Assembly: GCA_027459645.1 (NCBI GenBank)
Contig: DAIDHQ010000036.1
Span: 1-58,158 of the forward strand
Length of the DNA stretch: 58,158 nt
Reading direction: 5' to 3'
Source of the DNA: Vulcanimicrobiota bacterium
GTDB taxonomy: Bacteria; Vulcanimicrobiota; Vulcanimicrobiia; Vulcanimicrobiales; Vulcanimicrobiaceae
Shown here: positions 1-8,660 of the stretch, one piece after another
Layout of the letters: each line of letters begins with the position of its first letter
Numbering within the stretch: the stretch's first letter is position 1
Notes under the pieces: generated by a model
Seen by the model: only the letters and a program-made list of their open reading frames with translations
What the model was told of the DNA's origin: nothing
The model's database searches: none
Position numbers and translations under genes: made by a program

Positions 1-1
1 G

Positions 2-115
2 GCCGCCGGCAAGCGGCCAAAGGTGATCGTCACCGCCATCATGCGGAAGCTCCTGGTCCTGGCGTTCATTGTTGGCAAGACCGGATCGCGCTTTAATCCA
101 GGGCACGCGGCTTGA
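2..115 (+). CDS. IS110-type transposase, C-terminal end (partial)
   Basis: The first 38 codons of the window form an open frame that enters from the left edge and stops at TGA 113-115. The residues include AAGKRPKVIVTAIMRKLLVL, which matches the C-terminal helix of IS110/IS116/IS902 transposases (the 'KVALTAVMRKLLVLLN' type). The catalytic part lies outside the window, so activity cannot be judged. No terminal inverted repeat is visible, which is normal for IS110. It borders a toxin-antitoxin locus and a repeat cluster, consistent with a mobile or plastic region. The family call rests on one short motif. Confidence 0.6.
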   Translation, partial: AAGKRPKVIVTAIMRKLLVLAFIVGKTGSRFNPGHAA

Positions 116-121
116 CTTCTA

Positions 122-297
122 ACACAGTATCTGAGCGGAGCCGTTGCGAGAAGCGCAACGGCGAAGTCGAAGGATCGCATCGAGCGTTTTACGCGTAACG
201 GTCCTTCGTCTGCGCGAGCTTCGCTCGCTTCGCTCAGGATGACACGAAATGCCGCACACCCCTCTTGTCATGCTGAGCTTGTCGAAGCATGACACGG
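122..297. repeat. cluster of dispersed palindromic repeats
   Basis: Three degenerate copies of the window-wide repeat lie here: about 128-176, 200-245 and 265-297. The last, TCATGCTGAGCTTGTCGAAG, is a near-perfect palindromic unit. Together with the transposase end this fills the gap before hicB. No gene is seen. Confidence 0.75.
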
Positions 298-321
298 TCG
301 ACGCGAAAGCCGTTTTCGCGA

Positions 322-543
322 TTATGAAACGTCGATGAATTCGAGAATGCGTTCTCCCGGCGTCGGTACGGGCAGCCCTTCTAAGCGCAGCCCCTCGATG
401 TGAAATGGCACGCCTTCGGCTACGAGCTGGCGCACTTCTTGGATCGACGTTCCGGTGCAAGCGTATCCTGGAAGATCGGGAACCCATGCGCCCCAGCCCC
501 CGTCGCCTGTTCGCTCAATAATATACGCGTATTTAATTGCCAT
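322..543 (-). CDS. hicB: HicB-family antitoxin, second copy
   Basis: A 73-residue protein of the HicB/UPF0150 type. It begins MAIKYAYIIERTGDGGWGAW, has the typical 'WVPDLPGYACTGTSIQEV' core of the partial RNase-H-like HicB fold, and ends in an IEGLRLEGLPVP segment. HicB proteins bind and neutralise HicA and often repress their own operon. This copy follows another hicB by 28 bp on the same strand and is clearly its paralogue (both carry FHIEGLRLEG). The start at 543 begins the conserved strand; longer upstream extensions run into the neighbour. No DNA-binding tail is present, as in the short HicB class. Confidence 0.75.
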   Translation of the reverse strand: MAIKYAYIIERTGDGGWGAWVPDLPGYACTGTSIQEVRQLVAEGVPFHIEGLRLEGLPVPTPGERILEFIDVS

Positions 544-571
544 GCGGCCTTCCGCGCTGACGCCAACGTGC

Positions 572-787
572 TTACGATGCGTCGTAGTATTCGACGATGC
601 CGGTGGGTTCGGGAACATCCTGTCCCTCGAGGCGCAATCCTTCGATGTGAAATGGGATTGCCTCTTTGATGAGCCGGCGCACTTCCTCGAGTGTGCGGCC
701 GGTCACGCCGCAGACTGGTAGATCGGGAACCCAAGCGCTATAGCCCGTCTCCGTCTTGCCAACAATGTATGCGTATTTCATTCCCAT
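572..787 (-). CDS. hicB: HicB-family antitoxin, first copy
   Basis: About 71 residues, beginning MGMKYAYIVGKTETGYSAW, followed by VPDLPVCGVTGRTLEEVRRL and the FHIEGLRLEG motif shared with the next gene. It is the partner most closely coupled to hicA. An ATG at 781 overlaps the hicA stop as ATGA, and an alternative ATG at 787 sits just behind a GGCGGG stretch; either keeps the whole domain. Family knowledge gives the role: inhibition of HicA by direct binding. Why two tandem antitoxins exist is not shown by sequence. Confidence 0.8.
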   Translation of the reverse strand: MGMKYAYIVGKTETGYSAWVPDLPVCGVTGRTLEEVRRLIKEAIPFHIEGLRLEGQDVPEPTGIVEYYDAS

Positions 788-969
788 CCCGCCTTTCGAC
801 GGATTTCCAGCCAAAGCCCGATCTTTGGAACCTCAGCATCGCGTCCGGCTAGAGTGATTATATCAGGCCGCCCATCGTGCTTCCATTGCTCGTGCGACCC
901 TCGCTGGCGTCGAAGGGTCCAACCCTCGCTGCGTAATCGTTGGCGTATCCTGCGAAGTGACGGAGGCAT
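778..969 (-). CDS. hicA: HicA-family mRNA interferase toxin
   Basis: A 63-residue protein with the compact dsRBD-like HicA pattern: N-terminal helix (LRRIRQRLRSEGW), then the strand with the catalytic histidine in RGSHEQWKH (His26) and a C-terminal ITLAGRDAEVP strand. HicA cleaves mRNA independently of the ribosome; the active-site His in GSH is intact, so the toxin looks functional. First gene of a hicA-hicB-hicB operon on the minus strand, with stop/start overlap to hicB. Upstream (970-1113) there is only a promoter-sized gap and a repeat copy. Confidence 0.85.
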   Translation of the reverse strand: MPPSLRRIRQRLRSEGWTLRRQRGSHEQWKHDGRPDIITLAGRDAEVPKIGLWLEIRRKAGWE

Positions 970-1052
970 CCCATAACGCTGGCACTCGCGTGTTACAGCA
1001 GTGTTGCGGGTACATCACGGGCATTTTCGATCAAAATGCGCCGCTGTTCTCG

Positions 1053-1103
1053 AGTGTCATCCTTCGACAAGCTCAGGATGACACGACAAGCTCAGGATGA
1101 CAC
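1053..1103. repeat. dispersed palindromic repeat, tandem copy
   Basis: One full unit (TCCTTCGACAAGCTCAGGAT within 1053-1080) is followed directly by a second truncated one (CGACAAGCTCAGGATGACAC). It occupies the gap between the 3' end of kal and hicA, which diverges from it. Confidence 0.8.
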
Positions 1104-1113
1104 TGGCGAAGCT

Positions 1114-1521
1114 CTAGCGCCGTTTTTTCTCCGACGGCGTAACGCACGTGCCGCTGGCGCGGCACACGACGACCGGTTCGCTCAGAAAATCTGCCGCACT
1201 GTCGTTCACGTCGCTGCGCACGGCGATGACCTTGCGCGCCTCGAAGGTCATGGCGCGCGAGGTGTTGCCGACGCGGGCGATGTGGCCTTCGGCTTCGATG
1301 TAGTCGCCCGCGTAGACCGGTGCGAGAAATTCGACCTTGTCGTAGGCGACGAAGAGCCCCTCGTCACCGTCCAGGCGGATCAGCAGCTCGGTCGCGACGT
1401 CGCCGAAGAGCGCGAGCATTCGCGCGCCGTCGACCAGGTTGCCGCCGTAATGCGCGTCGTGCGCGCTCATGCGTAGGCGGATGAGGCTGCTTATGCTGCT
1501 TGCGTCTTCGCGAGTTGCCAC
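1114..1521 (-). CDS. kal: 3-aminobutyryl-CoA ammonia-lyase-like hotdog protein
   Basis: A small hotdog-fold protein of 118 to 135 residues depending on start. The segments [57 protein letters not shown] and [16 protein letters not shown] closely match 3-aminobutyryl-CoA deaminase (Kal) of the lysine fermentation pathway, which releases ammonia from L-3-aminobutyryl-CoA to give crotonyl-CoA. The first ATG is at 1470, but family members have one more N-terminal strand (here SLIRLRM). A GTG at 1521 behind GAGGAA restores it and would overlap the end of mazG by 31 bp, so I chose it. kamDE of the same pathway lie about 42 kb away. A related hotdog thioesterase is the main alternative. Confidence 0.7.
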   Translation of the reverse strand: MATREDASSISSLIRLRMSAHDAHYGGNLVDGARMLALFGDVATELLIRLDGDEGLFVAYDKVEFLAPVYAGDYIEAEGHIARVGNTSRAMTFEARKVIAVRSDVNDSAADFLSEPVVVCRASGTCVTPSEKKRR

Positions 1522-2684
1522 AATTCCTCGAGTTCGTTCAGTGAGAGATCGGAAAGGCTCTTGCCGTCGGCTGCCGCGCGCTCTTCCATAAACGAGAAGC
1601 GCCGGTAGAATTTTTCGTTCGCTTCGCGCATCGCGGTTTCCGCATCGATGCCGAGCGCGCGGGCGAGATTGACGATCGTGAAGAGTACGTCGCCCAGCTC
1701 TTCGCGCACGTGCGGATCGTCTTGCTTTTCGCGGCGCGCTTCGGCCAGTTCGGTCAGCTCTTCGTGCAGCTTGTCGAGCACACCGCTCACATCGCGCCAG
1801 TCGAACCCGACGCGTGATGCTTTCTCTTGCATGCGCTGGCCGCGTTGCAGGGCGCCGAGATGCTTGGGAATCCCCTCCAAACGGCTCTTGCGTTTCAGCC
1901 CCGTCTTTTCTTTGGACTTCAGCGCTTCCCAGCTGCGCCATTGACTGTCGACATCTTCGATCACGGCATCGCCGAAGACGTGCGGGTGACGGCGCACCAT
2001 TTTGTTGGAGAGCGCGTCGACGACGTCGGCAACGGTGAATTTGCCGACCTCGGAGCCAAGTTGCGAATGGAAGACGATCTGCAGCAGCAAGTCGCCGAGC
2101 TCTTCGCAGAGCGCATCCAGGTCGTCGGCTTCGATCGCTTCGACGACTTCGTAGGTCTCTTCGATCAGGTACGGTACGAGCGTGCGGTGCGTTTGCTCGC
2201 GATCCCACGGGCAGCCCGCGCGCAGCCGAGCCATGATTTCGATCAGATCGTCGAAGCTATAGTGCTGTGATTGCGGTGGCAACGGAACCAGCGGCATCGT
2301 CATGGAGGCGGCGAGCGTTGCGCGCGCCATGCCCGGCGTAATTTCGGTGCGATGACCGTGCGCTTCGAGCGCGCGCAAGAGCGGCGGCAGGCCGGGAAAA
2401 TCGGAGAGCGGATTGCCGAGCACGCCGATCGCGAGGCCGTCGAACGACGCTTCGCCGATGTGCGCGACGAGGTGTTCGATCGCTTCGGTACTGCCGCGCA
2501 CGAGCAGTGCCGCATCGGGCACCACGTCGCGCAGAACCTCGATGCCTGCGTCAGCAAGCGCCTTCTGCAGATCGGGCGGCGCAAGCAACGCGATGGCGCG
2601 CTGCGAACGGCGCAGCACGTCCAGGCTTCCGACGGTCAAATAGGCGGGGTCACCGGGGCCCAACCCCACGATGCGCACGAGCAC
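1491..2684 (-). CDS. mazG: SAM-methylase-like/MazG fusion, nucleoside triphosphate pyrophosphohydrolase
   Basis: A 397-residue two-domain protein of the YabN type. The N-terminal part (about 1-135, starting [20 protein letters not shown]) is a tetrapyrrole-methylase-like fold. The C-terminal half holds two MazG units with the metal-binding E-rich motifs [12 protein letters not shown] (about 172) and [10 protein letters not shown] with [13 protein letters not shown] (about 305-330). MazG hydrolyses NTPs to NMP and PPi and cleans the nucleotide pool. I chose the GTG at 2684, which has AAGGA seven bases upstream and begins just before the methylase strand. It lies immediately after a terminator hairpin and its 3' end overlaps kal. 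Confidence 0.9.
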   Translation of the reverse strand: MLVRIVGLGPGDPAYLTVGSLDVLRRSQRAIALLAPPDLQKALADAGIEVLRDVVPDAALLVRGSTEAIEHLVAHIGEASFDGLAIGVLGNPLSDFPGLPPLLRALEAHGHRTEITPGMARATLAASMTMPLVPLPPQSQHYSFDDLIEIMARLRAGCPWDREQTHRTLVPYLIEETYEVVEAIEADDLDALCEELGDLLLQIVFHSQLGSEVGKFTVADVVDALSNKMVRRHPHVFGDAVIEDVDSQWRSWEALKSKEKTGLKRKSRLEGIPKHLGALQRGQRMQEKASRVGFDWRDVSGVLDKLHEELTELAEARREKQDDPHVREELGDVLFTIVNLARALGIDAETAMREANEKFYRRFSFMEERAAADGKSLSDLSLNELEELWQLAKTQAA

Positions 2685-2697
2685 GTCGCGTTCCTTC

Positions 2698-2730
2698 GGA
2701 AAAAAACGAAGGGTCCCCACTTGGGGACCC
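2698..2730 (-). terminator. intrinsic terminator or attenuator before mazG
   Basis: A perfect 8-bp stem, GGGTCCCC/GGGGACCC with a 4-nt loop (2711-2730), is followed on the minus strand by TTCGTTTTTT. It ends the transcript of the PPIase gene (stop at 2788) and lies only about 5-15 bases before the mazG ribosome-binding site, so read-through would be needed unless mazG has its own start site here. Confidence 0.8.
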
Positions 2731-2740
2731 CGCGAGTTGC

Positions 2741-2785
2741 GTCCTTCGACTGCGCGGCCCATGGCCGCGCCGCTCAGGATGACAC
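2741..2785. repeat. dispersed palindromic repeat
   Basis: A degenerate unit reading GTCCTTCGACTGCGC ... GCCGCTCAGGATGACAC, between the PPIase stop and its terminator. Confidence 0.65.
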
Positions 2786-2787
2786 GC

Positions 2788-3756
2788 TTATTTTGGTGAC
2801 GAGCTTGCGGCCGGAGCGGCTGCGGTCGCGGCCGGGGCTGCCGATGCGGTCGGAACCGGCGTCGGGAACGCGCCCTGGAAGCGCGGATCGTTCACCTGGA
2901 TGTTCGCCTTGGTCTGCAGATCTTGGAGGAACGGCTGCATCAGCGGCGCCTCTTGCTGCTGCTTGAGCGTTTCGGCGATTTGGTCGTGCGTGTTGGCGAG
3001 CGTCGCCTTCACGGCCGGCTGCTTCGCTTCGACTTGAATGATGTGGTAACCGAACGGCGACTTCACCGGCGGTCCGATCTTGCCGACCGGCTGCGTGAAC
3101 GCTGCGTGGTCGAACGTCGGCACCATTTGGCCGTGGCGGACCCAGCCGAGTTCGCCGCCTTTTTCTTTGCTGCCCGGATCGATCGAATATTGCTTGGCGA
3201 GCGCCGAGAAGTGTTGTCCGGCCTTTAGATCCGCTTCGATCTTCTGCGCGGTCGGCAGATCGGCGACGAGGATGTGGCGCACGCGCACCTGTTCGGGCTT
3301 GTCGAACGCCGCATGGTTCTTATCGAAGTACGACTTGATCTGCGCGTCGGAAACCTTGATGTCTTTACCGACGGCGTCATCGATGATGATCTGATCGCGA
3401 AGCGCCTTGCGAACGCTCTTTTCGCTCAGCCCGCGGCTCTTGAGCATCATGTCCCACTGATCTTGGCTCGTGATGCCAAGGTTCGACCGGATCTGGTCTT
3501 CTTTTTTCTGGATGTCGGCGTCGGTCACGGTGATGTGGTGACGTTGCGCATACTGATCGAGGAGCGTGCTGCGAACCATCGTTTGCAGCGTGCCGAGCGC
3601 CGCCGGGCTGCTCTCCAATTCTTTATCGAGTTGCGCTTTGGTAATCGCCGTTCCGTTCACGGTGACGACGGCGCCGCCTCCGCCGCTGCATCCTACGAGG
3701 GAAGCGGCAAGCAAGGCAGTGGCTAGGCCCGCAACGAGGCGGTCGGCTTTCGGCAT
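2788..3756 (-). CDS. SurA/PrsA-type peptidyl-prolyl isomerase lipoprotein
   Basis: 322 residues. A lipoprotein signal (LATALLAASLVGC, Cys about 23) leads into a glycine-rich linker, a SurA_N-like helical chaperone region (about 30-140), then a parvulin rotamase domain with VRVRHILVADLP, KGGELGWVRHGQMVPTFDHA and SPFGYHIIQVEAKQP. The tail is Ala/Pro/Thr-rich. It should catalyse prolyl isomerisation and assist folding of exported proteins at the membrane. Start ATG 3756 has GGAG five bases upstream. It lies 86 bp after mfd on the same strand. Length and domain order fit PrsA/SurA family members. Confidence 0.88.
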   Translation of the reverse strand: MPKADRLVAGLATALLAASLVGCSGGGGAVVTVNGTAITKAQLDKELESSPAALGTLQTMVRSTLLDQYAQRHHITVTDADIQKKEDQIRSNLGITSQDQWDMMLKSRGLSEKSVRKALRDQIIIDDAVGKDIKVSDAQIKSYFDKNHAAFDKPEQVRVRHILVADLPTAQKIEADLKAGQHFSALAKQYSIDPGSKEKGGELGWVRHGQMVPTFDHAAFTQPVGKIGPPVKSPFGYHIIQVEAKQPAVKATLANTHDQIAETLKQQQEAPLMQPFLQDLQTKANIQVNDPRFQGAFPTPVPTASAAPAATAAAPAASSSPK

Positions 3757-3842
3757 GGTTTCTCCAGCTTGGGCAGTTCGTAACAAGCGGAGCCCGGGAG
3801 GCTCCGCAGGTCGGGCAGGTTCGTCCGTCCTTTCGGAGACCC

Positions 3843-6800
3843 CTACATGGCCACGAGGAGTTTTCGTAGCAGAGGCATCCAGATTTCCTCGGCGCTCTGG
3901 CCCTTTTGCAGGGGCGGGAGATCGACCACGATCTTGCCCTCGGCGAAGCGGAAGCGGTTCTTCGTGAGCGATTGGAATTGCGGAATGGCCGCCGGATCCA
4001 GCGAGAAGGCCGACCCGACCCCAAGGGTCAGGCGCTTTTCGTCCACCACGACCCGCGTGACGTGCTTGTGCAGGGCGATGGTGCGCAGCTTCGTGAGCTC
4101 GATCAGGCGGTACAGCGGAACCGGGAAGGCGCCGAAACGGTCGCGGACGCCCGCCGCGATCTCCTCGACCTGCGCTTCGGTGCGCGCCTTGGCGAGCTGC
4201 TGGTAGACGGCGATCTTCTGCGAAACCTGCGGGATGTAGTCGTTCGGGATGAAGGCGCTAATCTTGACGTCGATCACCGCTTCGCGCTGGTCTTCCAGCG
4301 ACGACGCGATGCCGCGCCGCTCCGCAATGGCATCGGCGAGCAGTTGGCAGTACGTATCGAAGCCGACCGAACCGATGAAGCCGGACTGCGCCGCGCCCAG
4401 CAGATTGCCGGCGCCGCGAATTTCCAAATCGCGCATGGCGATCTGCAATCCCGATCCAAGATGCGTGAATTCGCGAATCGCCTCCAATCGCGCTTTCGCA
4501 TCTTCGCTCAGCGCTTTGTGCCCCTGGTAGAGCAGATAGCAATACGCTTGATGGTTCGACCGGCCGACGCGTCCGCGCAATTGATAGAGCTGCGCGAGCC
4601 CGAACTTGTCCGCATCGTTCACGACCATCGTGTTGACGTTGGGAATGTCGATGCCGTTTTCGATGATCGTCGTCGCCACGAGCACGTCGGTGTCGCCCTC
4701 GATGAACGACTGCATCACGGGTTCGAGTTCGTTTTCGTGCATCTGGCCGTGGCCCACCGCGATGCGCGCGCGTGGAACTAACTTCTGCAACGCGTTTTTG
4801 ACCGCATATATCGATTCGACGCGGTTGTGTAAATAATAGACCTGGCCGCCGCGGTCGAGTTCGGCCGTGATCGCTCGCTGCACGATCGCATCGCTCGTCG
4901 GCACGACGACGGTCTTGACGGACATGCGGTTCTTCGGCGCGGTTTGAATCAGCGAGAGATCGCGTACGCCCATCAGCGACATGTGCAGCGTGCGCGGAAT
5001 CGGCGTTGCGGAGAGGGTGAGCACGTCGACCGACGCCTTGTATTCCTTCAAACGCTCTTTGTGCATGACGCCGAAGCGCTGCTCTTCGTCGACGATGATC
5101 AAGCCGAGGTCCGAAAACGCGACGTCCTTCTGCAGCAGACGGTGCGTGCCGATGATGATGTCGACCTTGCCTTGCGCGAGGTCGCCCAGAATTGAACGCG
5201 CTTCGCCTTTGGTTTTAAAACGCGAAACCTCTTCGATGCGCATCGGAAAGCCGGCGAAGCGCGAACTGAAGTTGCGGTAGTGTTGATCGGCCAGCAGTGT
5301 CGTCGGCACGAGCACGGCGACTTGCTTCTTGTCCGCGACCGCCTTAAAGGCGGCGCGCATCGCCACTTCGGTTTTGCCGTAACCCACGTCACCGCAGACC
5401 AGCCGGTCCATCGGCCGTTCGCGTTCCATGTCGTCTTTGACGGCATCGATCGCTTTGGCCTGATCGGGCGTCGGTTCGTACGGAAACGCCTCTTCCATTT
5501 CGGTCTGCCAGGTGGTGTCGGCGCCAAAGGCGTGGCCGCGCGCGAGTTCGCGTTCGGCATACAACTGCACGAGGCCGTCGGCGATCTTTGCGAGCGATTC
5601 GGAAACGCGCGTTTTGGTGCGCGCCCAATCGGCGCCGCCCATTTTCGAAAGGCGCGGCACCGCGCCTTCGGCTGCGGAATACTTCGTCACCTGATGCATC
5701 TGTGTCACGGGCACGAGCATCCGGTCGGTGCCGGCGTAGTGCAGATCCAGATAATCTTGCGTCGCGCCCAAAATCGTTTCGGTACGCAGGCCGAGATATT
5801 GCCCGATGCCATGCACCGCGTGCACGACATAGTCGCCGACTTTGAGATCGGCGAGCGTGACGGGCACGCCTTCCTTCACCGCGCGCAGCTTCACGCGTTT
5901 GGGCGGCTGCCCGAAGATTTCGCGGTCGCCCAACACGCGTACGCGCATATCGGGCAGCGCAAAGCCGTTTTCGATCGACCCTTGCGTGACGGTCACGCCG
6001 CCAGTGTCACCCTGAGCCTGTCGAAGGGCGGCGGCGCGCAGCAGATCGTGAATGCGCGACACGCCGCTCGATACGATAAAGATCGATTCGTGCGCGTCGA
6101 TCCATTCGCGCATCGCTTTGTTGAACAGCTCGATTTGGCGGTTGAAATGTTCGACCGGCCGGCATTCGATCACGTACGTGTAATTGACCGAAGGCACGAA
6201 GGCGAGCGATTCGCTGCTTTCGATGGCGCCCGGAAAGACGATCGTGGAGCGGCGCGCGAAGGCGGGCGCCATCTCGCTCAAGCGCGGGTGCGGCAACGCG
6301 ACGTCGGCCAGCAGCGCTTCGTCCACTTCGGAATCGCTGACCGAAAATTCGCCCGATTCGACGCCCGCCATCAGCACGTGCTGCTCGCGCGAGCGCTCCT
6401 CTTCGAGCGCGTGTTCGACGGTCGCGAGCATCGACGGTTCGTCGAGCACGATCAGCGTGTCGTCGCCCAAGTAATCCAAGAGCGTCGCGCGATCGTCGTA
6501 CGCCAGCGGCAGCCACGACGCCGGCACGTCGTTCCCGGTCTCGATGAACGTGCTCATCGCCTGTCGGGCCCGCTGCTCCATGTCACCCTGAGCTTGTCGA
6601 AGGGCGACATTTGCAAGAATCCGTTCGCGGTAGGCGTCTTCGCGGGGAATCTCGCTCCAGGGAACGATGCGCAGTTCCTCGAGCGATCCTTCGCTCAATT
6701 GCGTCGCGAGATCGAACGGCCGCATGCTTTCGACCGTATCGCCGAAAAACTCGATGCGCGTGGGGCGATCTGCGGTGGCGGCAAAGACGTCCAAAATACC

Positions 6801-7346
6801 GCCACGTACCGCGTATTCGCCGACGGCGCTCACGACGTCGGTGCGTACGTAGCCGAGATGATACAACCGTTCGAGCGTTGCATCCCAGCCGGCGTCTTCA
6901 CCGACGGAAAGCGTGAAGCGCAACTCGGCAAAGATGCGCTTGGGCATCAGATATTGGCGCAACGCGACCATCGGGGCGAGAATGATGCGGCGCTTTCCGC
7001 TGGTAACGTCGTCGAGCAGCGCCATGCGCGCGCTGCGTTCGGACGGGCTTTCGATCGCGCCGATCGATTCGTCGCGCGAGCGAAGCAGGGCGACTTCGTT
7101 TGGCTCCTCTTCGCCGAGATAGTACAGCAGATCGGCGAAGGCGCGTTCCGCGACGTCGGTCGTCGGCACGGCAACCAGCATCGACGACCCAAGCGAGCGA
7201 TAGACGGCAGCAAGAAGCGCCGGTCGCGCAGCCGCGATCGTTTCGTGGACGGCGGCCGTGCAGCGGCCGCGGCGCAGAGCATCGATGAGCTCGCGCAACG
7301 GCCGGCTTCGGCCGGTAAGAATCTCGAGAATGGTGTCGTCGTTCAC
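3843..7346 (-). CDS. mfd: transcription-repair coupling factor Mfd
   Basis: 1167 residues, a normal Mfd length. The N-terminal UvrB-like part (AVGEYAVRGGILDVF, about 180) is followed by the RNA-polymerase-interacting domain (KVGDYVVHAVHGIGQYLGL), a RecG-like translocase with Walker A GDVGYGKTEV (about 650), DEEQRFG box (about 755), LSATPIPRTL and QLRGRVGRS motifs, and the C-terminal TRCF domain. Mfd removes stalled RNA polymerase and recruits UvrA to template-strand lesions. The GTG start at 7346 overlaps the stop of the upstream gene (GTGA), giving translational coupling. Two copies of the dispersed repeat lie inside the frame, each read as LRQAQGD (about residues 249 and 442), in non-motif linkers. 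Confidence 0.96.
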   Translation of the reverse strand: MNDDTILEILTGRSRPLRELIDALRRGRCTAAVHETIAAARPALLAAVYRSLGSSMLVAVPTTDVAERAFADLLYYLGEEEPNEVALLRSRDESIGAIESPSERSARMALLDDVTSGKRRIILAPMVALRQYLMPKRIFAELRFTLSVGEDAGWDATLERLYHLGYVRTDVVSAVGEYAVRGGILDVFAATADRPTRIEFFGDTVESMRPFDLATQLSEGSLEELRIVPWSEIPREDAYRERILANVALRQAQGDMEQRARQAMSTFIETGNDVPASWLPLAYDDRATLLDYLGDDTLIVLDEPSMLATVEHALEEERSREQHVLMAGVESGEFSVSDSEVDEALLADVALPHPRLSEMAPAFARRSTIVFPGAIESSESLAFVPSVNYTYVIECRPVEHFNRQIELFNKAMREWIDAHESIFIVSSGVSRIHDLLRAAALRQAQGDTGGVTVTQGSIENGFALPDMRVRVLGDREIFGQPPKRVKLRAVKEGVPVTLADLKVGDYVVHAVHGIGQYLGLRTETILGATQDYLDLHYAGTDRMLVPVTQMHQVTKYSAAEGAVPRLSKMGGADWARTKTRVSESLAKIADGLVQLYAERELARGHAFGADTTWQTEMEEAFPYEPTPDQAKAIDAVKDDMERERPMDRLVCGDVGYGKTEVAMRAAFKAVADKKQVAVLVPTTLLADQHYRNFSSRFAGFPMRIEEVSRFKTKGEARSILGDLAQGKVDIIIGTHRLLQKDVAFSDLGLIIVDEEQRFGVMHKERLKEYKASVDVLTLSATPIPRTLHMSLMGVRDLSLIQTAPKNRMSVKTVVVPTSDAIVQRAITAELDRGGQVYYLHNRVESIYAVKNALQKLVPRARIAVGHGQMHENELEPVMQSFIEGDTDVLVATTIIENGIDIPNVNTMVVNDADKFGLAQLYQLRGRVGRSNHQAYCYLLYQGHKALSEDAKARLEAIREFTHLGSGLQIAMRDLEIRGAGNLLGAAQSGFIGSVGFDTYCQLLADAIAERRGIASSLEDQREAVIDVKISAFIPNDYIPQVSQKIAVYQQLAKARTEAQVEEIAAGVRDRFGAFPVPLYRLIELTKLRTIALHKHVTRVVVDEKRLTLGVGSAFSLDPAAIPQFQSLTKNRFRFAEGKIVVDLPPLQKGQSAEEIWMPLLRKLLVAM
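6004..6029. repeat. dispersed repeat inside mfd (copy 1)
   Basis: GTCACCCTGAGCCTGTCGAA followed by GGGC lies within mfd and is read on the minus strand as ALRQAQGDT, at about residue 442, in the linker before the polymerase-interacting domain. The frame is maintained. Confidence 0.85.
6580..6606. repeat. dispersed repeat inside mfd (copy 2)
   Basis: ATGTCACCCTGAGCTTGTCG followed by AAGGGCG lies in the N-terminal half of mfd and is read as ALRQAQGDM at about residue 249. Same reading frame as the other in-gene copies. Confidence 0.85.
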
Positions 7347-8623
7347 AAAGCGCTGATTATAGCACGCCGCAGCAGCGGCGCATAACCGCACAGGGCGGCG
7401 AGGCCGAGCGCGGCCGTAGCAAGCGCGCCGGGCGTCCCGACTGCGTCGGGGATATAGCGAAGCACCGAGGTCGCCGTAACGCAGAGCGACGCAAGCGCGA
7501 TGCGCCGATCGGTTGCCCAGGCCGCGAGCGGAAGCACCCACAACGTGTACCACGGATACGGATTCGGAATGGCGAGCCACGCGATGAGCGCCAGCAAGCA
7601 GAAACGGTCGATGGGCGTCGCCGCGCGCCGAATGCCGAGCGCGAGCCAAAGGGCAAGCGCCATCGCGACCAGCGGATGCAGCGATTGCACCGATGCAAAG
7701 GCGTGATAGCTGTGCTGCGAGGAACGCGCGGTGAAGGCGTAGACCATCGGGAGCGATGCAAGCGCGACGACGATCGATCCGGCGACCGCGCCGAGGATCG
7801 GCTGCCAGGTGCGCGCGCGCCATTGCAGCGCTGCGAAAACCGCACCGGGGACGAGTCCGGGCAATTTGATTGTGCCCGCAGCGACCGACAGCGCCGTGCC
7901 GATGACGGGCTGCGCGCGCATCAACACGAAACCGCCGAGTACGACCGCGAGCATCAGCGTATCGTTATGTCCCTCGGCCGCCGACCAGAGCGCGACCGGG
8001 TTGAGGGCGAAAAAGAGCGCCGCGCGCCGCCCGCGTTCGCCGTCTTGCGCGTGGCCGGCGTTTGCAAGCAGATACGCGCAGAGCATGAACGCCGCGCACG
8101 AAAGCACACGAAAAGCGTCGAGCGTTGCGGCGACGCCAAGCGCTTTCGTGAGCGACACGAGAGCGCTTGCGATTGCAACGAATGCTTCGCCGTAGACGCA
8201 GAGCGGTAGCGCGTGCGTCCACTGCCATTGCGCCGCGGCGGCGTACGGGTCGCCGGGAAGCACCGCGTGCGCGTACGGGTTCACGCCGTGCAGCGCGAGC
8301 GATCCGTAGGCGGCGTAGGCGTACACGTCGCTCGAAAAGAGCGGTGACCATGCAAGACCGGCCGCGAGCGATGCGGCTGCAATGATGAGCGTTACACGAA
8401 GCGGCGGCGGCTGACGGCGCAGTAGCGAGAGATAGGCGACATACCCGAGCGCCAGCACGATACACAGCAGCGCGAAGAGTTGCGCGCCGTAGCCGCCCCA
8501 CCATGTCGCGACGGGTAACGGTTGCGCGAGATCGAGCGAGAATTGTACCGGCGCATGGGCGAGCAAGATCCGGCTCGCAATCGCACCCGCCAGCAGCAAC
8601 AGCGCTATGGCAACTTTTGTCAC
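7343..8623 (-). CDS. GT-C-type polyprenol-dependent glycosyltransferase, membrane
   Basis: About 426 residues with roughly eleven hydrophobic segments. The segment SSDVYAYAAYGSLALHGVNP matches the 'YAYaaqGrl.a.G.NPY' signature of GT87/MptB-like mannosyltransferases, which use polyprenyl-phosphate sugars on the outer face of the membrane. Other landmarks are FFALNPVALWSAAEGHNDTL and IPNPYPWYTLW. The start was taken at GTG 8623; a longer frame would begin inside a repeat copy. It follows the O-antigen-ligase-like gene by 10 bp and its stop overlaps the mfd start. The donor sugar cannot be read from sequence. Confidence 0.75.
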   Translation of the reverse strand: MTKVAIALLLLAGAIASRILLAHAPVQFSLDLAQPLPVATWWGGYGAQLFALLCIVLALGYVAYLSLLRRQPPPLRVTLIIAAASLAAGLAWSPLFSSDVYAYAAYGSLALHGVNPYAHAVLPGDPYAAAAQWQWTHALPLCVYGEAFVAIASALVSLTKALGVAATLDAFRVLSCAAFMLCAYLLANAGHAQDGERGRRAALFFALNPVALWSAAEGHNDTLMLAVVLGGFVLMRAQPVIGTALSVAAGTIKLPGLVPGAVFAALQWRARTWQPILGAVAGSIVVALASLPMVYAFTARSSQHSYHAFASVQSLHPLVAMALALWLALGIRRAATPIDRFCLLALIAWLAIPNPYPWYTLWVLPLAAWATDRRIALASLCVTATSVLRYIPDAVGTPGALATAALGLAALCGYAPLLRRAIISAL

Positions 8624-8631
8624 GCAAACAT

Positions 8632-8660
8632 TGTCATGCTGAGCTTGTCGAAGCATGACC
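8632..8660. repeat. dispersed repeat at the end of the ligase gene
   Basis: TCATGCTGAGCTTGTCGAAG with flanking GCATGACC. On the minus strand it encodes the last residues (HASTSSA) and the TGA stop of the O-antigen-ligase-like gene. Confidence 0.85.

Noticed and set aside
1036-1476. 146-codon plus-strand frame containing repeat-derived peptide
   Set aside because: It runs through a repeat copy and antisense to kal, which has strong family similarity.
5280-7385. 701-codon open frame on the plus strand
   Set aside because: It is fully antisense to mfd, has no family motifs and a composition (Arg, His, Asp-rich) typical of GC-rich shadow frames.
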